Assembly: GCF_000001735.4 (NCBI RefSeq)
Contig: NC_003076.8
Span: 6,572,001-6,636,000, forward strand
Direction of reading: 5' to 3'
DNA from: Arabidopsis thaliana
Taxonomy: Eukaryota > Streptophyta > Magnoliopsida > Brassicales > Brassicaceae
Length of the DNA: 64,000 nt
The notes below the pieces were generated by a model. The model did no database searches. It was not told the DNA's origin and worked only from the letters and a program-made list of their open reading frames with translations. The translations under genes and the position numbers were made by a program. Below are positions 11,300-25,724 of this stretch, piece after piece (position 1 is the stretch's first letter; every line of letters begins with the position of its first letter).

Positions 11300-14078
11300 G
11301 TTCCCAAAGAGAGTCCGGAAAAAGTAAAATTAACATTTAGGTTGTTCTTTATTTGGAAAAAAATAACATAGGTCTCAACTCTCAAATAGGTAAAGGTATC
11401 TACAAAATTGGAAATAAACAAATTAATGATAAAATTTATTCTTCCCAGTTTTGGGTATAGAGTGAAACCTTGATATGAATGAATTGTAATTTGTACTATT
11501 TTGTATATATGTAAATCTGTAATGAAAAGTAAAATATTTTTGATGAATTTAAATTTACTTGACTCCGATTGATCATACTAAACCAGAGCTCATTTTGGAC
11601 TTAGTTTGTGTTATTTTAGTAACTAACTTAGACAATTATGTAATGTCATGTGTATATTTTAACAGAATTTGAGTGTCAATTCTCTTCCCAGATATGGCAA
11701 TGAGTCACTACCATGCTGCATATTTATAGTTGGCTCCTTCATCTTGGAATCAACTTCTCTTGGTTGCTGCATGATACAACAGATAAAGCTTGAGTCTGCT
11801 CCAAGGATGGCGATTTATGAAACTTGGAAGGAACATAATCACCATTATCACCTTGACATTATACACTACAACCTGATGTTACCGTTGTCCCAAAAGACCA
11901 AGAAGATCTCTCTAAACAAAGCTTAGGCTCTGCTTCGATTGGGGTCCCTTACTTACTTAGTGATGTTGGTTTGATCAGTAGTTATCAACTTACCACTTAT
12001 TAGTTTGGTGAAACGATGGTTGAGAATTTGTATATTTCTTTGAATGCTACATTTATAGGGTGTTTATTTTCTCTTCTATTTTTTGGTTGATATGGTTCAT
12101 GTTTAATTCTTTTATAAACTTTATTTTGTTATTGCAAACAAATCCTTTGCCAATAAAAGAAAAATGTCAAAGTGTACATATTACTGGTCACTGTCACGTT
12201 TGAGTTTTATGTTTTGGTCCATATATCGTTTGAGTTTTATGTTTTGGTCCATATATCACCTTTACTTTCGACTTGTGAGATTAAACACTTGATGACATGA
12301 CCACATTACGTACCTACAAATTGTACATAACATTTGGGAAAAAGATGTATTCAATATTTGGCATCTTTATAAGAAAAATCTATTAATTACAAATTTACAT
12401 TTTTAAATAATAAGCTTAACGGCTAAATGACATAGACACAAGATAACATTAAAGTAGTTAAATTCAAATATCCACGCATTGAAATTATCTACTACTATTT
12501 TTGTTGTCGTCCTTTAGTACTCATAAAAGGATAGGTTCAATTTTGAATAATTGAATTCGGATTTGTTCGATGCGAGTTATTTTAAATATCCTACCGTGCA
12601 CATTAAAATCATGGGAAGAACTAAGAAGATAGGTACGTAGTTTACACTCAAAACAATATAAAAGTTGATTTTTTCATCGAAATGCCAAATTCGTCTTTAG
12701 TCTTTACCGAAATTTTAATATATTTCATTTGTGAAAATAACGGTAAAACCAAGGACTGTGTCTGTATATATTCTTGCTGTCGCCTTTGTCTTTTCTTTTC
12801 AACTCTTATTAAGTGGTACTATTATATTACAGTTTTTAAAAATTATAACTACATTACTACTATATGATTTTTGTGCAATTTAAGATCTATGATATTAGCC
12901 AGACCCATTCATAAGCAGCTGTAGCAATTCTGCATTAACTAACCCTTCTCTATTTGTTCGTTAACCAAGCTAATGCGACTTCTCATTTCATGTTGTTTTT
13001 TACGTAGATCACATGCATTGATCACATCATTTTAACTAAATGACACTGAATTTTCAATATTCTATTTGAAGAATCATTATTAATATAGTACTACTTAATT
13101 AAAGAAACTAAACTAAAAAATATAAACATATTCGCGAGACATAAGAAAAAGATGTCTATAAATTAAAAATAAGACTGTTGACAACAACAAAGATAAATAA
13201 ATAAGACTGTATTCATATCTTTTTGTTATCAATTCACATTGGAAGTATAAAACTTTATTTTTCTGGGAATCCCCTCTGAGATCCACGTGATTTTATTTTT
13301 TATTTAATTGATGCCTATTTGTTTCTTGTCTGTATTTACTGGAATTCATTTTAAAAATAAATTTGTTCAACTTCTTCGTTTTGGTAAATGCACTTATAAG
13401 CTGGAGTTTTCGCTCTTTGCAAAGCAGAACTAAAGTTTCAAGATCAATCCTTGCTTGGCCTTTCAGTGTCCTTGTACGACTATCTCTCTTTTCCCTTTCT
13501 CTGTTATCTTTATTTGTTTCTTTAAGTTTCTAAAAGTGTTTTCTTTTTTTTGTCCACCCAAAGATAAAGAGAGTTCAATACCTGCTCTGTTTTGTCTCTG
13601 TAACTTTTATAGTAAGCTTATATCCTAAGTATACGTTTGAATATTTTCCAACGAGGCACTGTTGGTTTACTTTTTCTTTGGAAGTATACATATGTGTTTT
13701 GGGAAACTGTTGATCCTTCTTACGGCTTTCTTCAGAAAATTGGTTGGTTTTAAAGAGTACTCATTTACTTAGAAAAAATGTTCTTTCTTGCAGATCTCTT
13801 TTCTAGCCTTGTAGGATTTGGTTTAGGTTTTAAGGTTTAGCTTAGATTTGGTGTAAAATTTTGTCAATAGTCATTAGTCAACTAAGTCCAAAGTCGGTGT
13901 CAAGCATGTGTTATGTCAAATCTCGTTGTATCTAATTGTGTAAAGAGTTTGTGATTAATGTAATCACTGATGCACTTCTACTCTCGTGTTCTTAGGATTT
14001 GGTCCAACTTCTAGGCTCTTTTGGGAGCCATTGGAGTCAAACAGCACCGCAAACTTATTGGTTGGAAGTGACTTAGGG
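11300..14078. other. Long AT-rich intergenic region and MSL9 leader
   Basis: Nearly 2.8 kb without a supported gene between EF-1-beta and MSL9. The last part (roughly 13400-14078) looks like the MSL9 5' leader. A strong acceptor CTTAG at 13991-13995 suggests a leader intron, with the ATG 84 bp further on. The rest is AT-rich with no recognisable coding frame. A 30-bp tandem duplication at 12197-12256 is listed separately. Confidence 0.5.
12197..12256. repeat. Perfect 2 x 30-bp tandem duplication
   Basis: The unit begins CGTTTGAGTTTTATG and ends GGTCCATATAT. It occurs at 12197-12226 and again at 12227-12256 with no difference, in intergenic DNA. Confidence 0.9.
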
Positions 14079-16771
14079 ATGGCTGAGAGGAGAGTCAGTA
14101 ACGGAGAAGAAGTTGTTATTAATGTTTCAGATAAAGAAGATTCAAAAGATCCAAGAGCATCTCCTTCTTTCAATCCATTGGCTTCACCAGACTCCGATGC
14201 TGGGATTGAGAAATCGAAACCAGTGCCGCCCATAAGCATTCCTACTCCTGAAATCTATAAGTTCTCTGGTAGCGTTCATAAGCCACCTAAAATTCCAAGT
14301 CCTGAAGGTCTAGTTCGGAGGAAGTCTCTTTCGAGGTCAATTTACTCCAAGCCTAAGTCAAGGTTTGGGGAGCAACAGTCTTTTCGATACGATAGCACTA
14401 GAGAGGAAAATGGTGGAAGGTCCCTTAGGGAACAGTTTGGTGCTGGTTCATTTGCAAGGGGTTCTTTTGACAGGGCTTCTCCTAATAACAAATCCAATAG
14501 GAGCGTTGCGTCAGCAGCACTGAGTAAAGTTGCTGAGGAGGAACCGGATGAAAATGAAGAAATCTACAAAAAGGTTAAGCTACACCGAGTGAAGCGTAGC
14601 GGAATGAAACCTCTGGCCTTTCTTGAGTTGGTAGTGTTTATGGCCATTTTGGGGGCTTTAATTGTGAGTTTAACCATTGATGTGGTGAACAAGCATACCA
14701 TTTGGGGGTTGGAATTTTGGAAATGGTGTGTGCTTGTGATGGTTACACTCAGCGGCATGTTGGTGACAAATTGGTTCATGCATTTTGTGGTGTTCATCAT
14801 AGAAAAGAACTATCTTCTTCGGAAAAAAGTTTTGTACTTTGTGCATGGGTTGAAGAAGAATGTTCAAGTCTTCATTTGGTTTAGTCTGGTTCTGATTGCT
14901 TGGATATGTCTGTTCGATGGTGATGTTAAACGTACTCGTAAGACCAAGAGATTTCTAGACTTCATCACTTGGACTATTGTCTCTCTTCTCGTAGGGTCAA
15001 TCCTTTTCTTGGTGAAGACGTTTGCCTTGAAAGTTCTTGCTTCAAAGTTCAACGTCAGAAACTTCTTTGAGAGGATTCAAGAGTCTGTTTTCCACCAATA
15101 CGTTCTTCAGACTCTCTCGGGACCTCCGCTTATCGAAGAGGCAGAGAACGTTGGGCGCGTGCCAAGCACAGGTCACCTAAGTTTCACAAGAACCAAAGAT
15201 GGAAAGGTGAAAGACAAGAAAGTGATCGATATGGGAAAGGTTCACAGGATGAAACAAGAGAAGGTCTCTGCTTGGACAATGCGTGTTTTGATCGAAGCCG
15301 TGGGAACTTCAGGTATATCAACCATATCCAGCACTCTAGACGAGGTCAACAATAAGAAAGAGAGAACAGATAAAGAGATAACAAATGAGATGGAGGCTGT
15401 TGCTGCTGCTTATGACGTCTTCAACAATGTCGCTAAGCCAAACCACAAGTGAGTCATCACACAAATACTCTGTTTTCTTCTACTCTGTTTTCATGTTAAT
15501 CTCACAACTTGAATTGCTTTTTAATTTCTCAGTTACATAGAAGAAGATGACTTATTGAGGTTCATGATAAAGGAAGAAGTAGACCTTGTACTCCCATTAA
15601 TAGAAGATGCCGACACCGGAAAAATCACACGCAAGACTTTTACAGAATGGGTGGTAACATTCTTCAAACACCCTTAATTTTTGTGTTCAAAGTTGTTTTA
15701 GATGACTAATGGTTACCAATAAAGGAAACCCTAGATAAAAACATAACACATGTCTATTTAGAGAAGTTGTTAAGTTAAAGTAGGTGTGTTGTGCCATTTT
15801 TTGACAGGTTAATGTATACACAAGTCGGAAAACTATAGGGCATTCACTGAACGACACAAAAACAGCGGTTAAGCAGTTGGACAAACTTATAACTGGAATC
15901 TTGACCGTTATCACATTCATTGTTTGGATGGTACTTCTGGATATAGCATCGACCAAGCTTTTATTGGTCTTCTCCTCACAATTTTTGGGTCTTGCTTTCA
16001 TGATCGGAAGTACTTGTAAGAATATCTTCGAATCCTTTATGTTCGTCTTTGTGATGCATCCTTATGACGTCGGAGATCGTTGCGTTGTCGACGGTGTTAT
16101 GGTAACTTACTTTGCAAGTTTGTTTAATTTGCTCACTATTACTACTCAGTTAAAACATCTAAATCATTGAGGTATTTTTTTTTTATATTATTGCTTGAAG
16201 TTGTTGGTTGAAGAAATAGATCTTTTAACAACCGTGTTCCTCAAGATTGACAACGAGAAAGTGTTCTACCCAAATTCGGTTTTAATATCGAAACCGATAA
16301 GCAACTTCTACAGAAGTCCAGATATGGGAGATTATGTCGACTTCGGCATCGCATTCTCAACACCGGCCGAGAAAATCGGCTGTCTCAAGGGAAAAATCGG
16401 AGAGTAAGTATTAGGCATCTTGGTTCTTCACATATATATTTTAGTCCCCTAACTACCATATAACATGACCTTGACCACATTAAATCACTGACTTTTCATT
16501 GACTCTAAATTTGGTGTTGTAATTGGTCAGATACTTGGTGGCAAACTCACAACATTGGTATCCAGAAGCACAGGTGATGGTGAGGGCAATTGAGAATATG
16601 AACAAGCTGGTATTGAATATACTGGTCCAACACACGATAAATTTCCAAGTATATGTAGAGAAGAGTTTAAGAAGAACCGCGCTGATCATCGCAATCAAGC
16701 GAATTCTCGAGGATCTTGAGATCGATTACACTCTCCTTCCTCAAGATGTCAATCTCACTGGTCACAAATGA
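14079..16771 (+). CDS. MSL9: MscS-like mechanosensitive ion channel MSL9
   Basis: Plasma-membrane mechanosensitive channel of small conductance (MscS) family, acting with its close relative MSL10 in plant cells. Five exons (14079-15448, 15533-15653, 15808-16101, 16201-16403, 16531-16771) give 742 residues. The first ATG after the leader acceptor reads MAERRVSNGEEVVINVSD; the frame extends further upstream only through the intron. A soluble Ser/Pro/Lys-rich N-terminus (about 180 residues) precedes hydrophobic segments near residues 190-370 (PLAFLELVVFMAILGALIVS, VFIWFSLVLIAWICLFDGDV and others). After a cytosolic loop come two more membrane spans ending in the pore segment FLGLAFMIGSTCKNIFESFM, then VMHPYDVGDRCVVDG, the MscS beta-domain signature. 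The C-terminus is LPQDVNLTGHK. It is convergent with ACL5. Locus from memory AT5G19520. Confidence 0.95.
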
Positions 16772-17175
16772 TCGTGTTTTCCTTCTCTTCTTTTGCATTT
16801 TATTCCACTAGTACTAGTTTCCTTCATTTGCTTCGGTTTAAATTTGATTTGTTTCGGTTTAATTGCACTCAGAAACTCGGGTTTACTTTAATTGCTTCGG
16901 TTTAATCGAACCATAATTGGCCTATTCGATTTCTAGATTTGGTGTGGAGAAATAAGTAATTGAAGATCGGTCTTTCTTAGTAAGCAATATAGTCTTGTTA
17001 AACCGGAATAACTTGAGGGAAGAACAAGAAAACAAAAAGCAATGTAGAAAATAAAACCGAACCAAAGTAATCAAGATTCAAGACAACACCCGGTTCTGTG
17101 CGGAGAAAAGAAACCGGCCTTTTGTTTTTGTGACATGGGTTTGGTAATAACACTGAAACTGAAACCGGTTCGTCT
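16772..17175. other. Convergent 3' spacer between MSL9 and ACL5
   Basis: This 400-bp tail-to-tail interval holds both 3' untranslated regions. A short motif TTCGGTTTAA recurs three times between about 16830 and 16910, a minor local repeat. Nothing else is seen. Confidence 0.6.
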
Positions 17176-19091
<1,916 letters not shown>

Positions 19092-19205
19092 ATCCAAGTT
19101 GAGGAGAAGATATAGAGAAAAAGTGTGAGTGAGAGATATAGAGAGGAAAAAGAGTGCTACTTAATGTTTGGTGATGGGACGATATTCTATGGAGACAACC
19201 TTTGC

Positions 19206-19214
19206 GTTTTTATA
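19206..19214 (-). promoter_or_regulatory. Candidate TATA box of ACL5
   Basis: Read on the minus strand, CTATAAAAACG lies about 115 bp before the ACL5 start codon, a normal place for a core promoter with a short leader. This is a motif match only. Confidence 0.4.
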
Positions 19215-20654
19215 GAATCTTGTTGGTGTGTAGAATGTTATATCGTGCGTTATCCACAAATGAAGGGAAAATGAAAAATGCTAGCATGAGTAATGATTGC
19301 GACAGATTACAACTCTACAATCTTCTGCCAAAATTCCGTCGCATGCTTATATTTTGGCATTTTAACGTTTCAACACTTCCTCATCGTGACATCATAATTA
19401 TAAGAGATTTATGGTAGATATATAGTAATTTATATAAACTTCTATTCATATATGTTCTTTAGTGTTTAAGTTTGAAATAAATGTTTAAGGTACATAACCT
19501 GTTCAACTAGTTTTTGAAACTATACTAGTTTACAATTTTCGTCCGATCAATGTATATATTTAAAGTATGTTTCTACTATTTTGATTTTTAGGATAAATCA
19601 TACCAGAGATGCTTCCGGACCACGTTTGGACCGGTGGTTTACTTTAGTTTAAGACATTACTTCAACTATCTTAGTTGACATCAACCTTTTTCCCCTCAAA
19701 CCATAACATCACTTTTAAGTTCAATCATGTTTTAAAAGCTATGGCTTTCTCCCACCCAAAATCTCAGTCCTTGTAACTTTTTTTTTTTTGTTAACCAAGA
19801 ATTTCTGACCTCTCAACATATTAATCCACTATGATCTTTCTTTGTTGCACATTATTGTGCTCCATAACTACTAAAACAAATGAAGAATCAACTATGTAAC
19901 TAAAAGGTAAAAACCAGTTTGACGAAATTAAAACAATAATGTAATTAGGTTCTCCTTATGTTTGGTTACGATACCAAGTGGACTGTGTAGGATGGTGCAA
20001 ATATGAAATACAAATCACTGCAAAACAACACGCGCAGTCTCAGTTTTTAGATCATGGCCCTGCCAGAATTTTGGTGGAATCCACAGCTAGATACATATGT
20101 ACACTTGTCAGTTCCCCTCTCGACTATGATATTTTCACATTACAATTTTTTTATTTATTTAATCGTATATATAATAAATACACATCGAATAGTTAAAATA
20201 TTTTGAATCGAAATTCAAAGTAATTGTGTTATATTATTTTTTTGACTAATTTCCGCAGTCTACAGAAGAATTTGGTGTATCTAAAATTATCAACACATGA
20301 TTAAGAACATAACTCTGTTATAGTTTCTAGAGATTATTGTGAGGTTCAAACACAAATAGATGAAATTGGAAATAAAAGTTGGAATATTATCGTCATTAGC
20401 AAAACAATAGTCCCAATTAGTGACACAGGATCATAAATACTCGAAGAAACAGAAGAATTAGAATGGGACCCACATCTGGAGGTATGGGATATGCACACTT
20501 AATTAAGCGTGGAGTTAATCCACTCAAAAGAGAATGATATCTTTGTTGGAGACTCCACTCTTATATGTATACCCCTTTCTTACTTCTCTTTTGCCTCTAA
20601 CAAAAGATATTTCTTTAGTTGAGTTTAAGTCATTTAGTTCAAGAAAAAAAAACG

Positions 20655-20712
20655 TGCATTATCATCATCATGACCATCACCATCACCATGATAACAATCA
20701 TCATCAATATTA
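20655..20712. repeat. CAT/ATG-rich trinucleotide tract
   Basis: An imperfect run of CAT-type triplets (for example TCATCATCATGACCATCACC) spans about 58 bp. It makes His-rich or Ile/Thr-rich open frames by chance, which explains the short frames seen here. Confidence 0.7.
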
Positions 20713-22446
20713 TCATTTATCAACAAGATCCTTGCTCACATGTATTGTGTACAGAAGATCTTGAAATGAAGCCAAATCCCCACGACACGCCCTTTGTATA
20801 TATATATATCATTACCTATCTATAAAATCTCTCGTTCTGTGTGTATACGTTTAATTTTTATACATGTTGTGTGTCTATATGTTCACGAAGAGACGACGAT
20901 CATATATTTAAAACATTCAAAGAAATGATGCAATATATGGTCTAAACTAGTGATAAACATCACAGCACCAATCACTTTAAAGAATAGTGAGTGACAAAAA
21001 AAAAAGGGTAGCGATATTAGTGGGTTTGTAATATTTCGTCTGTGTCTCGGCAGACAAAACACACGCTACAAATTGGTTTAAGCCTAGAAAATTCGTTAAC
21101 CATATTATAGGTTATAGATTTGTGATGGGATGCCTCATGCACACCTCCTGCAAAAAATGTATCTACGGACTCATCACGTTTACCTAATCCACATGCATGT
21201 TCGGATAGTGTAGAACAGAAAAGCTAGTTATGTCGCATCTATTATCCAAATGGTTTATGAGGAAGGCCAATAAATAGATGGTCTTAGCACCATATCTCTC
21301 GGATACCCAATATATATCCAAATTCAAATATCATGATAAGCACCATTTAAAAGGAATATGAAAACTTCTCTCTAATATTCTACTGAGAGAACTTATACTA
21401 TTAAGAGACTAAATACTCAAAAGTACACTAAATCAAAGAGTATTATCTCATGTCCATACTTTACCAACTAATCTCATTTTGAGCATTTTCTGATTTTAGT
21501 GTCGTAAGGTCTTTAGAAGATAAACTTTACATGTATGCGCAAAAAACTAGATGCATACCATTCGATGGTGGGCGCATGGTGGAAAAACAAAATCAATGGT
21601 CCAGATAAATGAGGTAATAGGTGAACCATAAAGGACAACCACTTTTATTCGTGTCTTCAAAAGTGGCCTGCCTAATGAATAGCTTGCCGTCGAGTTGTCT
21701 TCCACAGGTAATCTAGATTATATATATTACGCATCATTTTTGAAAGAAACATTTGATTTGTTAGAAAAACATATAATTACTGATGATATCTAATGGTGCA
21801 TTGTTATACAACTTGGTTAAAAGACCAAGAAGGATTGTGTGGAAGCTGACTTTAGAATGATGTTAAATTATTTGTTTAATGAAAGCGTGACTAACTTTCC
21901 TCCAACATCTACGTGGTTAAAGTGGTTCCACTTATGACTTACCCGACCACACTCAACTTATGCACTGCATGTATCAATATAGATATATGTGTGCACAAAG
22001 TTGTGGGCACTAGCAAAGGATCTCTACAAAATTTGTTATTGTGGACAAACTTTCTCTTTCATAATCTCTATTATTAATTAAATATCTAAAATATAGATTA
22101 ATAAAATAAAATATAAATACACCCTTCAAATCTTTTTTTTTTGTATTTTTAAGTTTGCATGTAACATGATCACATAACTCATCTAATAAGAAAAGAGTCC
22201 TATATAAATTAAATTGAAATTTATATGAATGCAGAGAAAAAAAAGTAAGGAGAAGAAAGCTATACAAATGAATAAGTTTTCTTACGAACAAAAGATCATT
22301 GGTGAGTTATGAATATGAAGTTAAAGACAAAGAAAAGCTGACATGCCACGGGAAATGCAATGCCAAGAAGAGACCCCGTAACCCCCATTTAACTTATTAT
22401 TATTCAGCTTATTCCACTATATAAAACTTAGCAGTTAGTACCGTAA

Positions 22447-22516
22447 TACTCCAAATTAATAGACAACTAAAACTAAATATGTACTCCAAATTAATAGACA
22501 ACTAAAACTAAATATG
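22447..22516. repeat. Perfect 2 x 35-bp tandem duplication
   Basis: The unit starts TACTCCAAATTAATAG and ends AACTAAATATG. Copies lie at 22447-22481 and 22482-22516 with no difference. It is intergenic. Confidence 0.9.
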
Positions 22517-23078
22517 TACTTAGTTTGATGATTCGGTTATTATCTCTATATACTTTTAGTCTATCGCTATATTGCGTATGGAACTTCAAAAAACTGTGTG
22601 ACTTTTGGTCATAACATTTGTATCGGTTATTAATATAATGTTTTAAAAAATATATATATATTCAATTGGTCAAATTCTTGAATGTTTGAACAATGCAAAA
22701 GAAAAAAGAAAAAAAAAATATGTACTTAGTTTGCTATTCCAAAGCAATAGCACACAGCATTGTATATGTGCGTCTTCCTAAGTTATTGAAAACCAACATG
22801 AAATGTATGCATGCATAAGTAACACAATAGTAGATGTTACCAAGTCTCAAAAAAACTAATACAGTAGCATGCTAACTAAATGTTTTCAGTTATAATTACA
22901 TCAGTCAATAGCTCGATTAAATGGCAAATTAACACTCGTCTAACCACTTAATAATGCTCGCAGATTAGGAAGAATACAATCAGAACTCGAAAAGAATGAA
23001 AAGAGAACAATTGTTTTTGAACTAAATCAGCTTCAAAACAACTCACGGTTTGCATTTAGACTTGGTTTACTCGTGATA

Positions 23079-23480
23079 TCTCAACTTCAATTTTTTTCTT
23101 TGTGGCCGAATTTTAACAAAAAAATAGCTTTTAGCAAACTCAAAATGAAAAAAACAAATGGCTAATTAAAAGATCCCAACATGTTTCGTGAACTCGGTAT
23201 CAGCTTTGGCCAAGCTCTCTTGTTAACGACTGATTTCAATTGGTAATAGTTCTGTTCCTTCTTATATTCTCTTAACATGTTTATATTCTTAAGTTTAATA
23301 ACTAACAGTAGTTCCTTTCTAGGGATGAAGTTGAGCTTAGAATGGTTATGGAGCTGATTTTTTTTCGTGCTTCAGTCTCAACTTCATTTTTTTCTTTATG
23401 GCCAATTTTATCAAACAAAATTGGCATTTAGCAAAAACCCAAAATGAAAAACATATGGCTAATTTAAAAGTTCCCAATGA
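23079..23480 (+). repeat. Diverged direct duplication (two arms of about 105 bp)
   Basis: Around 23079-23180 and again around 23375-23480 the same order of words appears: TCTCAACTTCA, a T tract, TTTCTTTGTGGCC (second copy TTTCTTTATGGCC), then AAAATGAAAAA, ATGGCTAATT and TCCCAA. The copies differ by many substitutions and small gaps, so this is an older duplication just upstream of the next gene. Confidence 0.65.
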
Positions 23481-23747
23481 TTTATGGTTTCTGTTGTCCC
23501 ATATAGATTTATGAACAAGGAATAGACCATATTTTACTCTCTTGGTTTAGAACTGGTTTGGTTAAATCATATTCAGTTATTTGGTTCGGTTTACTAAGTA
23601 ATTCACCGAATTTTTTTTTGTGGCCGAAGTAGAAACGTGTAAACTTCCTCTGGTTGAAAAATGGCGAAATATCTTCTCCACATCACACACTAGTTCTTCT
23701 TCTGCTCAATCTCAACTATCCCGTAAAACAAAAACGAGGGAGGAACC

Positions 23748-25724
23748 ATGGCGGTGAGCTCATTCGCCGTCCTTCCTCCATTTGGTTCCTCATACAGCTC
23801 CACAACCGATAGATCTTCTTCTTCTTCGTTTTACTCATCTTCGAAACTTCTCCGCATATCTCAATACCGGTTCCAGTCAAATTCCCGTTGTCCAAATGTG
23901 TTCGTCTCGTGCTCACTGAATCAGCCTTCTGATGATGCTTCCGACGCCGCCCTTTTTCTCGAATCCAATTCAATTGCTGATTACATGCGGTTCAAACGCC
24001 GTCCCGACCCCGGAAATGGTACCAGCGAGTTGCAGACTGCAATCGTGAGTTACAAGAAACGTTTCCCTTGGATTCTTCTCAACCCTTTTCTTCAGGTTAC
24101 ATCACCATCTCTGTTACTTGCTGGGTTTCCATTTAAATCGATAAAGGTAACATTTTTATCGATTTCATCATCTCTATATTGCAGGTGGATTTGGTCTCAA
24201 CTATTCATATTGCAGATAAAGAGTGAGTCTTTCTTCTATTGCTCGTAATTTGTTTATATCACTAGTGAGTTTGATTAAGTTTTAATTAGTTTCTTGTGTG
24301 GTGATATATGTGGATTGGGTTTGGGTGTGTAGGTACTTCACAACTCTTCAGAAGGAGCTTGAACCATATGATTCTATCTTGTATGAGATGGTGGCTAGTA
24401 AAGAGACCTTGGAAAACAGGAGAAACCCTATTGCATCTAAGAGGCTCAAGAGTTCTCGTTCAAGAGGTTTCAGTATTCTTGGGTTCATTCAGCGGCAGAT
24501 GGCAAGAGTACTAACACTTGATTTTCAGCTAGATTGTCTAGATTACGATACTGAGAATTGGTACCATGCTGATCTCGATTTCGAGACATTCCAGTTGCTT
24601 CAGGTTTGTTTCCAAAGAACAGAAGTGCCTGTCTTTAGTTGTTGCTTGTTCTCTGTCATTTTTGAGTAATATTCTTTGGTTTCCGCATTGGCCTGTATCA
24701 TGGTTGTATTATTTGGGAGTGAGAACTATCAGTTGAATGATGATTAAACCTGTATCATATTTGTTGCAGAAGGAGAAAGGAGAAAGCTTCTTCTCATTTG
24801 CCAGGGACATGACTATTAGATCAACAAAAGCAATGATACAGCCAGCTTTGGTAACTGAAGGTCGTGATACTTGGAGGTCAAAGCTTCTATGGGTTTCACG
24901 GGTTTTTCCTATGCCTCTTGTGGGTCTTTTCCTAATCGGGGCTTTTTGTGCTGACTTTGGAGATCAGACCTCAGACTATCCAGAATTAGAAGCACTTTCA
25001 CGGCTTGACTTTGGAGCTGCTATGAAGGTTTTCCTTGCTAAGAGATTGACATCCGAGTAAGTCCGGTCTTGTTCATGATTCTGAAGTTGTTTTTCTTTTG
25101 CTGATCTAAACTTGGGATATGTGCTCTACTTGACACATTTCTTACCATTTGAATTGTGTATGTGCTTCAAAGATAGGGCAAGGCAGAGTAGTTTTTTTCT
25201 TATTTTCTTAGAACATGCAAATATATGTAAGGCTAGTAGGAAGTTAACTATTCTATTATTTTTTGTTGTTGTTGTGAAGGCTAACACTAGAGACATCAGA
25301 TATAGAGGAAAAATCTGTCATCATTGGTGAGAGAAACCGAGCAGCTACGGAAGCTTTAAGAAGAGCAATAGAGCAAGGACACAAGAGAATTGGAATTCTA
25401 TATGGCGGAGGCCACATGCCCGACCTGGGAAGACGACTGAGAGAAGAGTTTGATCTTGTTCCTTCAGAGGTAAGATGGGTAACAGCTTGGTCCATCAGAA
25501 ATCCAACGGACTTGGAGACTAGTTCATATCCGATTCTGAGGAAAATGGCAGAGGCTTTGCGTTGGCCACTAAACCGGTACCAAACATTGGCATTGCTAAT
25601 ATTTTCATCTGTACTTGCACTGGATCTCTGCTTTTGGGAGCTCTTCTTTGGTTCGACAATTGACTGGGCTACCCAGATAGGTGCAGAGTTATACCAGTTT
25701 ATAGATAATACAAAAATTGTATGA
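23748..25724 (+). CDS. TraB/PrgY-like protein, predicted plastid membrane protein
   Basis: Five exons (23748-24095, 24185-24222, 24333-24603, 24770-25056, 25280-25724) splice to 462 residues. The start MAVSSFAVLPPFGSSYSSTT opens a Ser-rich N-terminus of about 55 residues, consistent with a chloroplast transit peptide. The splice between exons 1 and 2 builds VDLVSTIHIADKEYF, and the last exon has RIGILYGGGHMPDLGRRL. A GTIH-like motif plus a G-x-GH-x-P/M-x-L motif is the pattern of the TraB/PrgY family, which is metalloprotease-like but has unknown activity in plants. Hydrophobic segments occur near MPLVGLFLIGAFCADFG and at the C-terminus (LALLIFSSVLALDLCFWELF), suggesting membrane anchoring. 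The gene structure is firm; family assignment is by motif and moderately sure. Locus from memory AT5G19540. Confidence 0.85.

Larger units (their letters stand above)
19215..23747. other. Gene-poor AT-rich intergenic region (ACL5 upstream)
   Basis: About 4.5 kb without a recognisable gene. The left part should carry ACL5 control sequences; the far right should hold the promoter and leader of the TraB-like gene. Short open frames occur but none has exon-like composition or known protein features. It contains a CAT-rich tract near 20655-20712, a 2 x 35-bp tandem duplication, and a diverged direct duplication of about 105 bp near 23079 and 23375. Confidence 0.5.

Noticed and set aside
11669..11926. 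85-codon plus-strand frame upstream of MSL9
   Set aside because: It lacks exon-like composition, splice context or a recognisable motif; AT-rich intergenic DNA gives such frames by chance.
13986..14078. Upstream extension of the MSL9 frame to 13986
   Set aside because: The extension starts with GTG and crosses the leader acceptor CTTAG at 13995. The first real ATG is 14079.
20534..20825. His-rich or Ile-rich short frames near 20.6 kb
   Set aside because: They are products of the CAT-type trinucleotide tract and have no other protein features.
22010..22291. 93-codon minus-strand frame
   Set aside because: Phe/Leu/Tyr-rich translation of AT-rich DNA with no start context or family features.
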